64,000 nucleotides of DNA from Clostridia bacterium. GTDB taxonomy: Bacteria; Bacillota; Clostridia; Christensenellales; Borkfalkiaceae. The stretch spans positions 57,257 to 121,256 of the forward strand of contig CAAGME010000006.1 of the NCBI GenBank assembly GCA_900770945.1, in the 5' to 3' direction. Positions 7,616 to 16,552 of this stretch are shown piece after piece. The number at the start of each line of letters is the position of its first letter. Within the stretch, counting starts at the first letter, position 1. A program made the translations under genes and the position numbers. The notes under the pieces are model-generated. The model was given only the letters and a program-made list of their open reading frames with translations. It ran no database searches and had not been told where the DNA came from.

Positions 7616-7644
7616 AAAGGGGTTGTGAAAATCACAATCCCTTT
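7616..7644 (+). terminator. Terminator after the MATE gene
   Basis: AAAGGGGTTGTGA and TCACAATCCCTTT form a 13-bp stem with one G-U pair and a short loop, 18 nt after the stop. Confidence 0.8.
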
Positions 7645-7655
7645 AAAATTGCCCG

Positions 7656-7670
7656 ATAATCGACTTATAG
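7656..7670 (-). repeat. 15-base intergenic motif, exact copy 3
   Basis: Reverse complement of CTATAAGTCGATTAT, forming the loop of a small CCCG/CGGG hairpin (7652-7674) followed by TTTTT. Confidence 0.8.
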
Positions 7671-7784
7671 CGGGACTTTTTATACAAAAACAACATCAAG
7701 GCAAAAGAAAAGACGACAAATTTTTTTGCCTTTATATATTGATAAAGCAAGAAAAAAAACGAGAAAAATTTTTTCAAAAAACTA

Positions 7785-7813
7785 TTGACAATAAGTCGAT
7801 ATAATGATATAGT
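7785..7813 (+). promoter_or_regulatory. Sigma-A promoter of the first two-component operon
   Basis: TTGACA (7785-7790), 17 bp, TATAGT (7808-7813), about 58 bp before the response regulator start. Confidence 0.75.
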
Positions 7814-7870
7814 TTAATCGGCTTTAAGATTTTTTTTGAAAGACAAACGCAACGAAAAGGGGTAAAACAA

Positions 7871-8572
7871 ATGCTTAAAATTGCAATCGTCGAGGACGAT
7901 AAGGCAATGGCGGAAACGCTTAAACGCCATATCGATACATTTTCCTCAGAGAAAAAAGAGGTGTTGTCCGCGCAACTTTTTCGCACTACGACGGACTTTT
8001 TATCCTCACCGCTGATGTTCGATATAGTGTTTTTCGATATTCAATTCGAAAACGATATGGACGGGATAAAAGCGGCTAAGAGGCTAAGGGAAAAAGATTC
8101 TTCCGTGACGATAGTTTTCGTTACGTCGTTTCGGCAGTTCGCGGTAAAAGGTTATGAAGTGGAAGCATACGATTTTATCGTCAAGCCCGTTGAATACAGC
8201 GATTTTTCCTTGAGAATGTCGAGAATAATAAAGCATGTTTATAAGGAAAAAGACGATTCCGTAAGCTTAAGAACGGGCGGCGCGCAAAAGGTTATTTCCG
8301 TGCAGGAGTTAAAATACATCGAAGTTGCGGGGCATACCGTGTACTATCACACGACGGGCGGCGTTATCGATGGACCGGGCGCGCTTAAAGAGGTTGAAAA
8401 ACAGCTCGAAGGCAAAGGGTTTGCGCGTTGCAACAACTGTTACCTGGTCAACCTTAGATACGTCGAAAGCGCAGACGGGCAAAACATTGTTGTCGGCGGA
8501 GAGAAGCTTGCCATTTCACGCCCGAGAAAAAAGGATTTTATGTCCGCTCTCAATAAGTATTTAGGGAATTAG
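7871..8572 (+). CDS. LytTR-family response regulator (cassette A)
   Basis: The 233-aa protein has an N-terminal receiver domain (residues 1-120) with acidic pocket E8/D9/D10, phospho-acceptor Asp56 in VFFDIQF and the lysine of IVKPVEY near residue 108. A C-terminal LytTR DNA-binding domain follows (about 130-230: LKYIEVAGHTVYYHT, then FARCNNCYLVNLRYV). Regulators of this AgrA/ComE/VirR type bind direct repeats upstream of promoters. The kinase gene starts 4 nt after its stop, so the two form an operon. The target is likely the lipoprotein and GH3 genes that follow behind a separate promoter; this is inferred from position. It is paralogous to the regulator at 37706. Confidence 0.93.
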   Translation: MLKIAIVEDDKAMAETLKRHIDTFSSEKKEVLSAQLFRTTTDFLSSPLMFDIVFFDIQFENDMDGIKAAKRLREKDSSVTIVFVTSFRQFAVKGYEVEAYDFIVKPVEYSDFSLRMSRIIKHVYKEKDDSVSLRTGGAQKVISVQELKYIEVAGHTVYYHTTGGVIDGPGALKEVEKQLEGKGFARCNNCYLVNLRYVESADGQNIVVGGEKLAISRPRKKDFMSALNKYLGN

Positions 8573-8576
8573 CGGG

Positions 8577-9893
8577 ATGACTCAATTTCAGTTTTACAAA
8601 TCGTTCCAATTTATGGCGGAACTCATTATTGCGGAGGGGCTTTTCCTTGCGACTATGAAGCGGCGAAAGTATTTTTCTCTGCGACTTATCGCAGCCGTCG
8701 TATCGAGCGTGGCGTTCGCGTATTTTTTCCCGAATTTTTCCGACCACCCTTTATACATGTCGTTTACGTTTATTTCGATTTTCGTTTTTACGCTCATCGC
8801 AATGAAATTCGTGTTCGAAGAAAGTCTTTTAAAGCTTTCGTATTGCGCGGTGGCGGGGTACACCGTTCAACACCTTGCGTATCAGGCTAACAACGTGGCT
8901 ACCGTTGCTATGGCGGGCAGTTCGAACGTAAGCATGGGAATGTACGGACAGAGTTTTGCGCCGACATTTTCCAATCCGTTTTTTACGATAATCTACTTTT
9001 TTTTGTTCATCACGATTTACTTTTTCGCATATTATCTTTTTGCGAGGAAGCTTAAAGACCAAAATTTTGAAATGCCTTCGGTCTTTGCGTTTATCCTCGT
9101 CGCGCTTCTGCTCGTTGTGGACGTAGTTCTTAACGCGCTTGCCGTGAATCTTTTGAAAAGCAACGTCGGTACCGTTCTTTCGGGCGTGTACAATATCGTC
9201 TGCTGCATTTTGGGGCTGTTTTTACAATTCGAAGTGCTTGTGCGTTTCGAACTTCAAACGCAACTTAGAATGAACGAAATCGTTCGCCGACTCGAAAGGG
9301 AAAGATTTTCCGCTATAAAGGAAGCGACCGAAACGATAAACATAAAATGCCATGACTTAAAATATCGCGTTCGCGCCTTAAAGAGCGGTAATATCGATAC
9401 GGCTTCCGCCACGGAGGACATAGAAGCAGCCGTCGACGAATATTCCGTTTTCGCTTTTACGGGCAATTCCGCGCTCGATATAGTTTTGACCGAAACAAAC
9501 AGGGCTTGCCGCAAAAACAATATACGCGCGAGCTATATGGCGGACGGCAAACTTATATCTTTTATGAAAGACGAGGACGTTTACAGCCTTTTTTACAACC
9601 TTTTGGACAACGCCGTCGAAGCGTTGCTCGAAGCGCCGGACGAAAAGCGCACGATGGGGCTTAGGATTGAAAACCGCTTAGGCTCGCTCGTTTCCGTAAC
9701 CGTTTACAACTTCTGCGGGGACAAAAAGCTTGGATTTTCCGGCGGACTGCCTAAGACGACCAAGGAGAGGGAAGATATCCACGGCTTCGGATTAAGAAGC
9801 GTGAAGCGCATTTGCGACAAGTACAAAGGCACGCTCGATATAACCATCGAGGACGGGTTTTTCACCGTAAATATATTGTTTTCTTCAAGATAA
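8577..9893 (+). CDS. GHKL sensor histidine kinase (cassette A)
   Basis: The 438-aa protein has about six membrane segments in the first 220 residues, a short coiled helix, the phospho-acceptor His259 in KCHDLKYR, and a GHKL ATPase domain with an N-box (YNLLDNAVEALL) and a G-box (HGFGLRSVKRI). This is the AgrC/LytS-like layout in which the membrane part senses a ligand. It is co-transcribed with the LytTR regulator at 7871 and ends at a terminator. There is no AgrB/AgrD-like processing pair nearby, so the signal could be a sugar, a cell-wall fragment or a peptide. The kinase at 38452 is a clear paralogue with the same KCHDLKY motif. Confidence 0.92.
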   Translation: MTQFQFYKSFQFMAELIIAEGLFLATMKRRKYFSLRLIAAVVSSVAFAYFFPNFSDHPLYMSFTFISIFVFTLIAMKFVFEESLLKLSYCAVAGYTVQHLAYQANNVATVAMAGSSNVSMGMYGQSFAPTFSNPFFTIIYFFLFITIYFFAYYLFARKLKDQNFEMPSVFAFILVALLLVVDVVLNALAVNLLKSNVGTVLSGVYNIVCCILGLFLQFEVLVRFELQTQLRMNEIVRRLERERFSAIKEATETINIKCHDLKYRVRALKSGNIDTASATEDIEAAVDEYSVFAFTGNSALDIVLTETNRACRKNNIRASYMADGKLISFMKDEDVYSLFYNLLDNAVEALLEAPDEKRTMGLRIENRLGSLVSVTVYNFCGDKKLGFSGGLPKTTKEREDIHGFGLRSVKRICDKYKGTLDITIEDGFFTVNILFSSR

Positions 9894-9896
9894 ATT

Positions 9897-9931
9897 ACGC
9901 TTTCGGGGTGTTTTGCCCCGGGCGTTTTTTG
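9897..9931 (+). terminator. Terminator after the first two-component operon
   Basis: CGGGG (9904-9908) and CCCCG (9916-9920) form a short GC-rich stem, extended by CGC/GCG, followed by TTTTTTGTTTTTTTT. Confidence 0.75.
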
Positions 9932-9983
9932 TTTTTTTTTGAAAAGTCGGTTTAAAGCCGCTTTTACAATGTACGCCGAAAAA

Positions 9984-10035
9984 CCGACAGCTTGCGCATT
10001 TGCCTATTGCCTTTTTTTTAGCTGTCGGCTACAAT
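9984..10035 (+). promoter_or_regulatory. Promoter with overlapping inverted repeat before the cassette A lipoprotein
   Basis: TTGCCT (10007-10012) and TACAAT (10030-10035) are 17 bp apart. CCGACAGCT (9984-9992) and AGCTGTCGG (10020-10028) are perfect 9-bp arms that straddle the -35 box, so they could be an operator. The hairpin reading is also possible. Confidence 0.5.
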
Positions 10036-10101
10036 TAATTCGCCAAGGCGGACGGAAAAAACATTGAAGCCGTTCGCAAAAAAAATCAAAGGAGTTTGAA
10101 A

Positions 10102-12147
10102 ATGAAAAAAAGAAAGTTTTACTCACTGTTGACGGCGATTTTGCTCGTTTGTACGCTCTTTTTGAGCCTTTCGCTTACCGCGTGTAAGCCGAAAAACCCG
10201 AATCCGGATAGCGGAAGCACTTCCGTAAAAGCGACGGTTACGGGAATAACGCTCGACACCGCGAGCGTTAAAAAGTCATTCGAGTATGCGGAAGCGTTCA
10301 CTTACGAAGGGCTTAAAGTTACGGCGCAGATGAGCGACAAAACGACAAAGAACGTTGACATCAAAGATTGCAAAATATCCGAGCCGGACACGAGCCGCGC
10401 GGGCAAAAGAAACGTTACCGTTTCCTACGAAGGTAAGACGGCTTTCTATCAGATAACCGTGGCGAAACGCGTTTATCCCGAAATCACAAAAGAAGCTTTG
10501 CTCGCGATAACCGGCGAAAACGATTCGGTTGCGTACAGAGTCGAAGCCGAAAATATCGATATGGCTGTTTCTTCCGTGAAGAAACAGAACAGCGCAACGA
10601 AGTTCGTTGCGCAAGCCCCGTTAGATGCGGAAATAACGAGCGGAAACGCGTATCTAAGTAACTACGGCGTTAAGTATAACTACTTCGGCTATAAGTTTAC
10701 TTCCGACAAAGCTTACGAAGGCGTTACGATTGTTTTGCGTTTAGCTTATTCGGGCAACGGTACTACTCTTTCGTTAAATAACAACTTCGCGCTTTATCTT
10801 AACCGCGCGGAAACGGACGAAGGCGTTGTCGGCGAGATATCGATGGAAGGCTATTCCGTTTCGGGCGGCACATGCGTTTGGAGAGACCTTGTTTTGCGCA
10901 ACCAAACCATAAAGGAAGGCGAAAACACTATGACCTTCGAAGCCCTTTCCGAAAACGTTCCCGATATCGACTATATTGACTTTTACGTCGGCAAACGTTA
11001 CATTTCCTCTATCGTCGAAATGACCGAACAGACGGAATACGTCAAAGAAATCGAGGACTTTGACACAGAAAAGGCAAAAACGAGAGAGGACGTTGCTAAG
11101 GCTCATCACCTTAAAGACGGTCAGCTTTTCGTTGAAACCGTAGCTAAGGAATCGGCAGGCAAGACGACGAGCGGAGGCAAGTCGGTTGGCGCAATCGCAA
11201 AAGGCTCGCAACTTTCCACAACGTTAAGGCTCGCTCAAAATGCTACCGTAAAGATTACGTTTATAGCTGCATGCGTAGGTCAAGGCTCGTATAAGGTTAA
11301 AGATAACTGGGCTTTCGGAATAGACGGCACAACTCTTAAAAACGTTCAAGACGTAGATATCAGCGGCGGTGACGCTTCTAACAGCGAATGGTGGGATTGG
11401 AACCCGACTACGCTCGGCGTATACAACCTCCCCGCGGGCGACCACCTCTTCCTTATTGAAGTTACGGGCGGCGACTGCAACGTCGACTGCGTTAAGTTCG
11501 AAGTAATTTCTCTCGGGGAATACGACGAAAGCGGTATTGCCGTAGGCGAACACGTTTGCGCGAGCAAATGCGAAAAATGCGGAAAATGCAAAAACGCCGA
11601 TTGCACCGATGACGCTTGCAAAGAAAAATGCAATTGCAAGCCCGAAACGTTCGACGCAACCGTCGCAAGCAGCGGCGTTACGACTATCGAAATGGAAAAC
11701 CTTACCGATATGGACGTTAAAACCCGCCCGGACTTCGTTAATGCCGGCCTTGCTTCGGAAGGCTCGTTCAAAATCGACGAAACTAACACTGCAAGCAACG
11801 GCAAAGCTATTTGCGGATTTTATGACGGAACCGTATTCAACGTAAACTTCTTAGTGACCGAAGCGGGAACTTACAAAATTTCTTTTGTCGGCGCAATCAA
11901 TGCCGATTATCCCGTTCCCTCGATGATGGCGTTTATGCTTGACGGCAAAGAAATAACCGTGGAAAGCGGTAATCTTAAAGGTACCGACCACGATGGAATA
12001 CCCGGATATTGGGATTGGCAGACGATTGAAATTTCTTCTTCTGCTCTCACGGTAGGCGCGCACAAGCTCACGATAAAAATAATTTCGGGATGCCCCAACC
12101 TCGACTGCGTTAAAATCGAAGCGGTAGCGGCTTCTACGGCAGAGTAA
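10102..12147 (+). CDS. Lipoprotein with Ig-like and three carbohydrate-binding-like modules (cassette A)
   Basis: The 681-aa protein starts with a lipoprotein signal peptide ending in LTAC (lipid-modified Cys about residue 26). Residues about 44-120 form a Big_3-like Ig domain. Three beta-sandwich modules of the CBM6/CBM35 kind follow, near residues 135-300, 315-470 and 520-675. The last two share a signature (WDW, then AG.H, then N.DCVK.E) like the ligand and calcium region of CBM6/35. A cysteine-rich linker with nine Cys (HVCASKCEKCGKCKNADCTD and on) joins modules two and three. It probably binds polysaccharide at the outer face of the membrane for the GH3 enzyme encoded next. The ATG at 10102 has AAAGGAG 7 nt upstream. 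Confidence 0.82.
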   Translation: MKKRKFYSLLTAILLVCTLFLSLSLTACKPKNPNPDSGSTSVKATVTGITLDTASVKKSFEYAEAFTYEGLKVTAQMSDKTTKNVDIKDCKISEPDTSRAGKRNVTVSYEGKTAFYQITVAKRVYPEITKEALLAITGENDSVAYRVEAENIDMAVSSVKKQNSATKFVAQAPLDAEITSGNAYLSNYGVKYNYFGYKFTSDKAYEGVTIVLRLAYSGNGTTLSLNNNFALYLNRAETDEGVVGEISMEGYSVSGGTCVWRDLVLRNQTIKEGENTMTFEALSENVPDIDYIDFYVGKRYISSIVEMTEQTEYVKEIEDFDTEKAKTREDVAKAHHLKDGQLFVETVAKESAGKTTSGGKSVGAIAKGSQLSTTLRLAQNATVKITFIAACVGQGSYKVKDNWAFGIDGTTLKNVQDVDISGGDASNSEWWDWNPTTLGVYNLPAGDHLFLIEVTGGDCNVDCVKFEVISLGEYDESGIAVGEHVCASKCEKCGKCKNADCTDDACKEKCNCKPETFDATVASSGVTTIEMENLTDMDVKTRPDFVNAGLASEGSFKIDETNTASNGKAICGFYDGTVFNVNFLVTEAGTYKISFVGAINADYPVPSMMAFMLDGKEITVESGNLKGTDHDGIPGYWDWQTIEISSSALTVGAHKLTIKIISGCPNLDCVKIEAVAASTAE

Positions 12148-12210
12148 GCAAACGTGCGGGCGTAAAAAAAATTTGCGCCCGCAAACCACTGATAAAAAAA
12201 GGACTTAACA

Positions 12211-15183
12211 ATGAAAAAGAATTTTATATACCCCATCGTGACGGGCGCAATCTGCCTCGTTCTCGTAATCGCGCTCGTTGTCGGCAACGTAATCTGCGCG
12301 GCTAACTATAACATAATCACCGCGTATCTTTGCGGACAAGGCTTCAACGACGACAGCGAAGAGTCTAAGTCGGCAAGAGCGAGCGGCATAAAGCTTGCGC
12401 AACAGGTTGAAGAAGAGGGCGCGGTTTTGATGAAAAACGACGGCGTTTTGCCGCTTAAAAACAAAAAAGTTAACGTATTCGGCTGGTCCGGTAGCGACGA
12501 CGGCTTTATGGTGCAAGGCTCGGGTTCCGGTACCGGCTCAAGAAACGACCTCGTAACTTTCCTCGGCGGACTTAAAGAAGCGGGAATCGAATACAACGCG
12601 ACGCTCGCAAAGGCATATTCGGATCTCGATTGGAAGCGCGTTTCCGGCGGCTCTTACGTTATCGAAGCGCACGGACAACAATACTTAGATTTTTACGGCG
12701 TAACGGAAGTTCCCGAAAGTTTTTACACGAACGACCTTATGGCGAACGCAAAATCTTACTCCGATACGGCTATAATCGTTCTCGGCAGACTTATGGGCGA
12801 GGGTAACGACTTTTCCAAAACGCAGTATATCGCCGAAAACAGTAAGCAGATAGGCGAAGATACCTCGCGCAAACTTCAATCTCTTTCCGAGCGTGAAGAA
12901 TACATGATTAACCTCGTTTGCGAAAACTTCAAAAACGTAGTTATCGTCACAAATACAGGCAATCCCATCGAACTCGGCTTAGCCGACGATTCGAGGGTGG
13001 GCGCGGTTATCAATATGGGTATGCCCGGTACGCGCGGTTCTATCGGTATAGGCAGGATTTTGACGGGCGACGTCAACCCGAGCGGCAAGCTTGCGGACAC
13101 TTGGGCTTACGATTTGTCCACCGCCGCCGCTTACGCTACTTCCGGCTTCGAAGGCGTAGGCAGATACACCGACCTTACCGCTTCCTATACGGAATATCGC
13201 GAAAACATTTATACCGGTTATTATTGGTATGAAACCGCCGATAAGGAAGGCTTTTGGGACAGCGATTTTGCAAAGAAAACATGGAAAATAAAGAACGGCT
13301 ATAAGGATGTTGTTCAGTATCCTTTCGGCTTCGGGCTTTCGTACACGAACTTTGAATGGCTTGTAACTTCCGCTTCCTTACTCCGCACCGCGGAAAACGG
13401 CACGACGGAAAAAATCAAGCTCGGCAAAAAAACCGTCATTGAACAAGGCGATAAAATAGAAATAGAGGTAATGGTTACAAACGTAGGTAACGTTGCCGGT
13501 AAGGATGTTGTGGAACTTTACTATTCCGCACCGTACAAAAAAGGCGGTATCGAAAAGTCGGCTATAAAGCTCGGCGCATTCGCAAAAACGCCGGAAATCA
13601 AGCCGGGCGAATTCGGCAAAGTCACGCTCACTATGGATGTTGAGGAAATGAAGTCTTACGACTGCTATGACAAAAACGATAACGGATTCATGGGCTACGA
13701 ACTCGAACAAGGCGACTATACTCTTTCGCTTCGCACCGATGTGCACACCGAAAAAGCCATGGAAGAGGGGAGCTATACGCTCAGCGTAACGGACGAAATT
13801 TTCTACGAATACGACACCGTTACGGGCGAAAAGGTCGAAAATCAATTCACTACTTACACGAACTCTAAGAGCGGCGCGTCGAGCAAAATCAACGAACCGT
13901 TTGTGACTAAGGCTCATTCGCTCGACGGCAGCGAAAACGAGGGCGGCGAAATAAAGTATCTCACGAGAGAAAACTTTATCGATACCTTCCCGCTTGAAAG
14001 AGGCGCGAACAGGGCGGCGGGAAATCTCAAAACGGATAGCTACGACGTCGTTACGCCTATCGCCGACCCGAATGCGGTCGCCCCGAAATTCAATTCTAAA
14101 GATACGGAATACATACTCGACGACTTGAAAGGCATTCCGTATGACGACGAAATGTGGAACGACCTCGTAAGCCAGCTTACGTTTGAAGAATGCTGCAAAG
14201 TTATTACCGTGACGGGCGGTAACAGCTTTGGCACGACCGCGCTCGATAAAATAGGAAAAAAACGCACGATAGACTCTGACGGACCTTGCGGCTTCAATAA
14301 CAACGTCATCGGTAAAAACGACCTTAAAGCCGTCAATTATCCTTGCGATACCGTTATCGCGCAGACGTGGAACTGGTACATTGCGTACGAAGTCGGTGCG
14401 TCGCTCGGCATAGAGGGTGCGGCTCTCGGCATTCAGGGCTGGTACGGACCGGGCGGAAACCTTCACCGTTCGGCGATGGGCGGAAGAAACTTCGAATATT
14501 ATTCGGAGGACGGCTTGCTCGCAGGCACTATCTGTGCTTACCACGTTTTAGGCGCGAAAAAGGAGGGTTTGCTCGCTTACATTAAGCATATCGGGGCAAA
14601 CGAGGACGATAAGGACAGAGGGGCAGGCACGGGCGCGTACAAGTGGCTCACAGAACAAGCCATGCGTGAAAATTACCTTAAGCCTTTTGAATGGGCGGTA
14701 AAAGTCGGCAAAGCCAACGGGCTTATGGGTTCGGTAACGCGTACGGGCGGCGTCAGAAGCACCGGTTCTTACGCAATGCTTACGGCGATAGTCCGCAACG
14801 AATGGGGCTTCCGCGGCACCGTTATAACCGACTACTATTGCGGCGGGACCATTAACGATATCGACGAGGGAGTCCGCGCGGGAAACACACAGGTTCTTCA
14901 CACGGATAAGAGTCCGTCGCTCTTTGACGACCGCACTTCCGCTACCGCTAAGGCGTGTATCTTTAAGGCGGCGAAGGACATACTTTTTGCTCAGTCGGAC
15001 GTGGCTTATTATTCCGAAACGGCTCCCGATAAGGAAAACACCGGAATCACCGGTACGAGAACGGAAATAAGCGTGTTCGCTTGGTGGGTACCCGTACTTA
15101 TCGGCGTAGACGTTCTCTCCGCGGCTTTGATGGGCTTCTGGATTTTCCTTGCTATCCGTAAAGCAAAAATGCAAGCGGCTTAA
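12211..15183 (+). CDS. GH3-family beta-glycosidase, membrane-anchored and domain-permuted (cassette A)
   Basis: The 990-aa protein has an N-terminal membrane segment (residues 7-30) and a second one near the C-terminus (about 950-980). Between them the GH3 parts come in swapped order: first the alpha/beta sandwich domain (EEEGAVLMKNDGVLPLK near residue 68), then a fibronectin-III-like domain (GKDVVELYYSAPYKKGGIEK near 430), then the TIM-barrel catalytic domain with RTIDSDGPCG, NLHRSAMGGRNFEYYSEDG and the nucleophile Asp874 in GTVITDYY. Inverted order is known in beta-glucosidases such as that of Ruminococcus albus. It likely releases glucose or xylose from oligosaccharides outside the cell. 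It follows the lipoprotein gene by 63 nt with no terminator and ends at a 50-bp palindrome. Confidence 0.9.
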   Translation: MKKNFIYPIVTGAICLVLVIALVVGNVICAANYNIITAYLCGQGFNDDSEESKSARASGIKLAQQVEEEGAVLMKNDGVLPLKNKKVNVFGWSGSDDGFMVQGSGSGTGSRNDLVTFLGGLKEAGIEYNATLAKAYSDLDWKRVSGGSYVIEAHGQQYLDFYGVTEVPESFYTNDLMANAKSYSDTAIIVLGRLMGEGNDFSKTQYIAENSKQIGEDTSRKLQSLSEREEYMINLVCENFKNVVIVTNTGNPIELGLADDSRVGAVINMGMPGTRGSIGIGRILTGDVNPSGKLADTWAYDLSTAAAYATSGFEGVGRYTDLTASYTEYRENIYTGYYWYETADKEGFWDSDFAKKTWKIKNGYKDVVQYPFGFGLSYTNFEWLVTSASLLRTAENGTTEKIKLGKKTVIEQGDKIEIEVMVTNVGNVAGKDVVELYYSAPYKKGGIEKSAIKLGAFAKTPEIKPGEFGKVTLTMDVEEMKSYDCYDKNDNGFMGYELEQGDYTLSLRTDVHTEKAMEEGSYTLSVTDEIFYEYDTVTGEKVENQFTTYTNSKSGASSKINEPFVTKAHSLDGSENEGGEIKYLTRENFIDTFPLERGANRAAGNLKTDSYDVVTPIADPNAVAPKFNSKDTEYILDDLKGIPYDDEMWNDLVSQLTFEECCKVITVTGGNSFGTTALDKIGKKRTIDSDGPCGFNNNVIGKNDLKAVNYPCDTVIAQTWNWYIAYEVGASLGIEGAALGIQGWYGPGGNLHRSAMGGRNFEYYSEDGLLAGTICAYHVLGAKKEGLLAYIKHIGANEDDKDRGAGTGAYKWLTEQAMRENYLKPFEWAVKVGKANGLMGSVTRTGGVRSTGSYAMLTAIVRNEWGFRGTVITDYYCGGTINDIDEGVRAGNTQVLHTDKSPSLFDDRTSATAKACIFKAAKDILFAQSDVAYYSETAPDKENTGITGTRTEISVFAWWVPVLIGVDVLSAALMGFWIFLAIRKAKMQAA

Positions 15184-15198
15184 TCGGCTCAAATAACA

Positions 15199-15248
15199 CA
15201 AAAAACAACGGTTAATCGACCTATAGGTCGATTAACCGTTGTTTTTTG
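15199..15248. terminator. Perfect 50-bp palindrome between convergent genes, bidirectional terminator
   Basis: Every base from 15199 to 15248 pairs with its mirror position around 15223/15224. A-rich and T-rich ends give U tails in both directions, for the GH3 gene and trpS. The centre contains TAATCGACCTATAG, close to the 15-base motif seen elsewhere. Confidence 0.88.
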
Positions 15249-15306
15249 CATTGTATAAGTTGTCTTTTTTTGCGGATTAAACGGCGTTTGTTTTTGCCGA
15301 AAACGC

Positions 15307-16350
15307 TTAGCCGAAATAATCTATGCGCATTGCTTTTTTGACGGCTTTAAGCGTTTGGGCGGCTTTCTTTTCGGCGACGGCGCAACCGTCTTTGAGTATC
15401 GCCCATACTTCGTCCGTTTTTTGTTCCCAGATTTTGCGCCTGTCGTAAATGGGCTTAAGTTCGTCCAAAAGAACGTTGAGCAAAAACTTTTTGATTTTTA
15501 CGTCGCCGAGCCCGCCCTTTCTGTACGCCGCTTTGAGTTCGTCGAGATTTTTGAAATCGGGTAAGAATTTAGTAAAGTGTTCGTCGGTGGCGAACGCGTC
15601 AAGATAGGTGAACACGGTGTTGCCTTCGACCTTGCCCGGGTCCTCTATGCGGATATGGTCGGGGTCGGTAAACATAGACATAACTTTTTGCTTGATTGTC
15701 GCCGCGTCGTCCGAAAGGTAAATGCAGTTGCCGAGCGATTTGCTCATTTTTGCCTTTCCGTCCGTTCCCGGTAAGCGGAAGCAGTTTTTGTTCGACGGCA
15801 GAACGATTTCCGGTTCGACGAGCGTTTCGCCGTAAACGGAATTGAATTTTCTCACTATCTCTTTGCACTGTTCGATCATCGGTGCCTGATCCTCGCCGGC
15901 GGGTACGGTCGTCGCCATAAACGCCGTTATGTCGGAAGCCTGGCTTATGGGGTAGGTCAAAAAGCCTACGGGAATACTGTTTTCGAAGTTGCGCATTTTA
16001 ATTTCCGATTTTACGGTCGGGTTGCGCTCCAAGCGCGAGAGGGTAACGAGGTTCATGTAGTAAAACGAAAGCTCGGTAAGCTCCGGCACCATTGACTGTA
16101 TAAAGATATGCGCTTTTTCGGGGTCTACGCCGCAAGCAAGGTAATCGAGCGCGACTTCGATAATGTTGCTCCTTACTTTTTCGGGATTTTCGGCGTTGTC
16201 GGTCAAAGCCTGCGCGTCCGCAATCATTATATAAATCTCGTCGTATTCGCCCGAGTTTTGCAATTTTACGCGTTCGCGAAGCGAGCCGACGTAATGCCCG
16301 ATATGTAATTTCCCGGTCGGGCGGTCGCCCGTCAAAATTATCTTTTTCAT
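15307..16350 (-). CDS. trpS: Tryptophanyl-tRNA synthetase
   Basis: This 347-aa class I synthetase charges tRNA-Trp in the cytoplasm. The HIGH-type motif is KLHIGHY (residues 14-20) and the KMSKS loop is complete near residue 200 (KAKMSKSLGN). The stretch AGEDQAPMIEQCKEIVRKFN is typical of the bacterial enzyme. The start at 16350 has a GAGG ribosome site. A consensus-like promoter lies about 100 bp upstream. The leader is too short for a T-box. Confidence 0.96.
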   Translation of the reverse strand: MKKIILTGDRPTGKLHIGHYVGSLRERVKLQNSGEYDEIYIMIADAQALTDNAENPEKVRSNIIEVALDYLACGVDPEKAHIFIQSMVPELTELSFYYMNLVTLSRLERNPTVKSEIKMRNFENSIPVGFLTYPISQASDITAFMATTVPAGEDQAPMIEQCKEIVRKFNSVYGETLVEPEIVLPSNKNCFRLPGTDGKAKMSKSLGNCIYLSDDAATIKQKVMSMFTDPDHIRIEDPGKVEGNTVFTYLDAFATDEHFTKFLPDFKNLDELKAAYRKGGLGDVKIKKFLLNVLLDELKPIYDRRKIWEQKTDEVWAILKDGCAVAEKKAAQTLKAVKKAMRIDYFG

Positions 16351-16447
16351 AAAAAAACCTCGTTTTTAAAGCCGTTAAAGTTGCTTTCAATCGGTTAGGG
16401 GTTGCATTCGTCATCACTAACTGTTTTTGCAAAAATCCCTATGATTT

Positions 16448-16476
16448 AGTTTATCACCGCGCGTTTATTTTGTCAA
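16448..16476 (-). promoter_or_regulatory. Sigma-A promoter of trpS
   Basis: On the minus strand TTGACA (16471-16476), 17 bp, TAAACT (16448-16453). Confidence 0.75.
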
Positions 16477-16552
16477 CTAAAAACGCGTTGAGATAAGCCA
16501 AAGTATAAAAAACGAGGATAAACTTGCCGCTTTTTAACAAGAAAAAGAGTTT

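Noticed and set aside
13378..14544. 388-codon minus-strand frame within the cassette A GH3 gene
   Set aside because: It mirrors the third-base pattern of the plus-strand gene, has no ribosome site, and its translation is rich in Arg/Val/Phe without motifs.
16351..16552. T-box leader before trpS
   Set aside because: The untranslated leader is only about 90 nt and lacks the T-box sequence.
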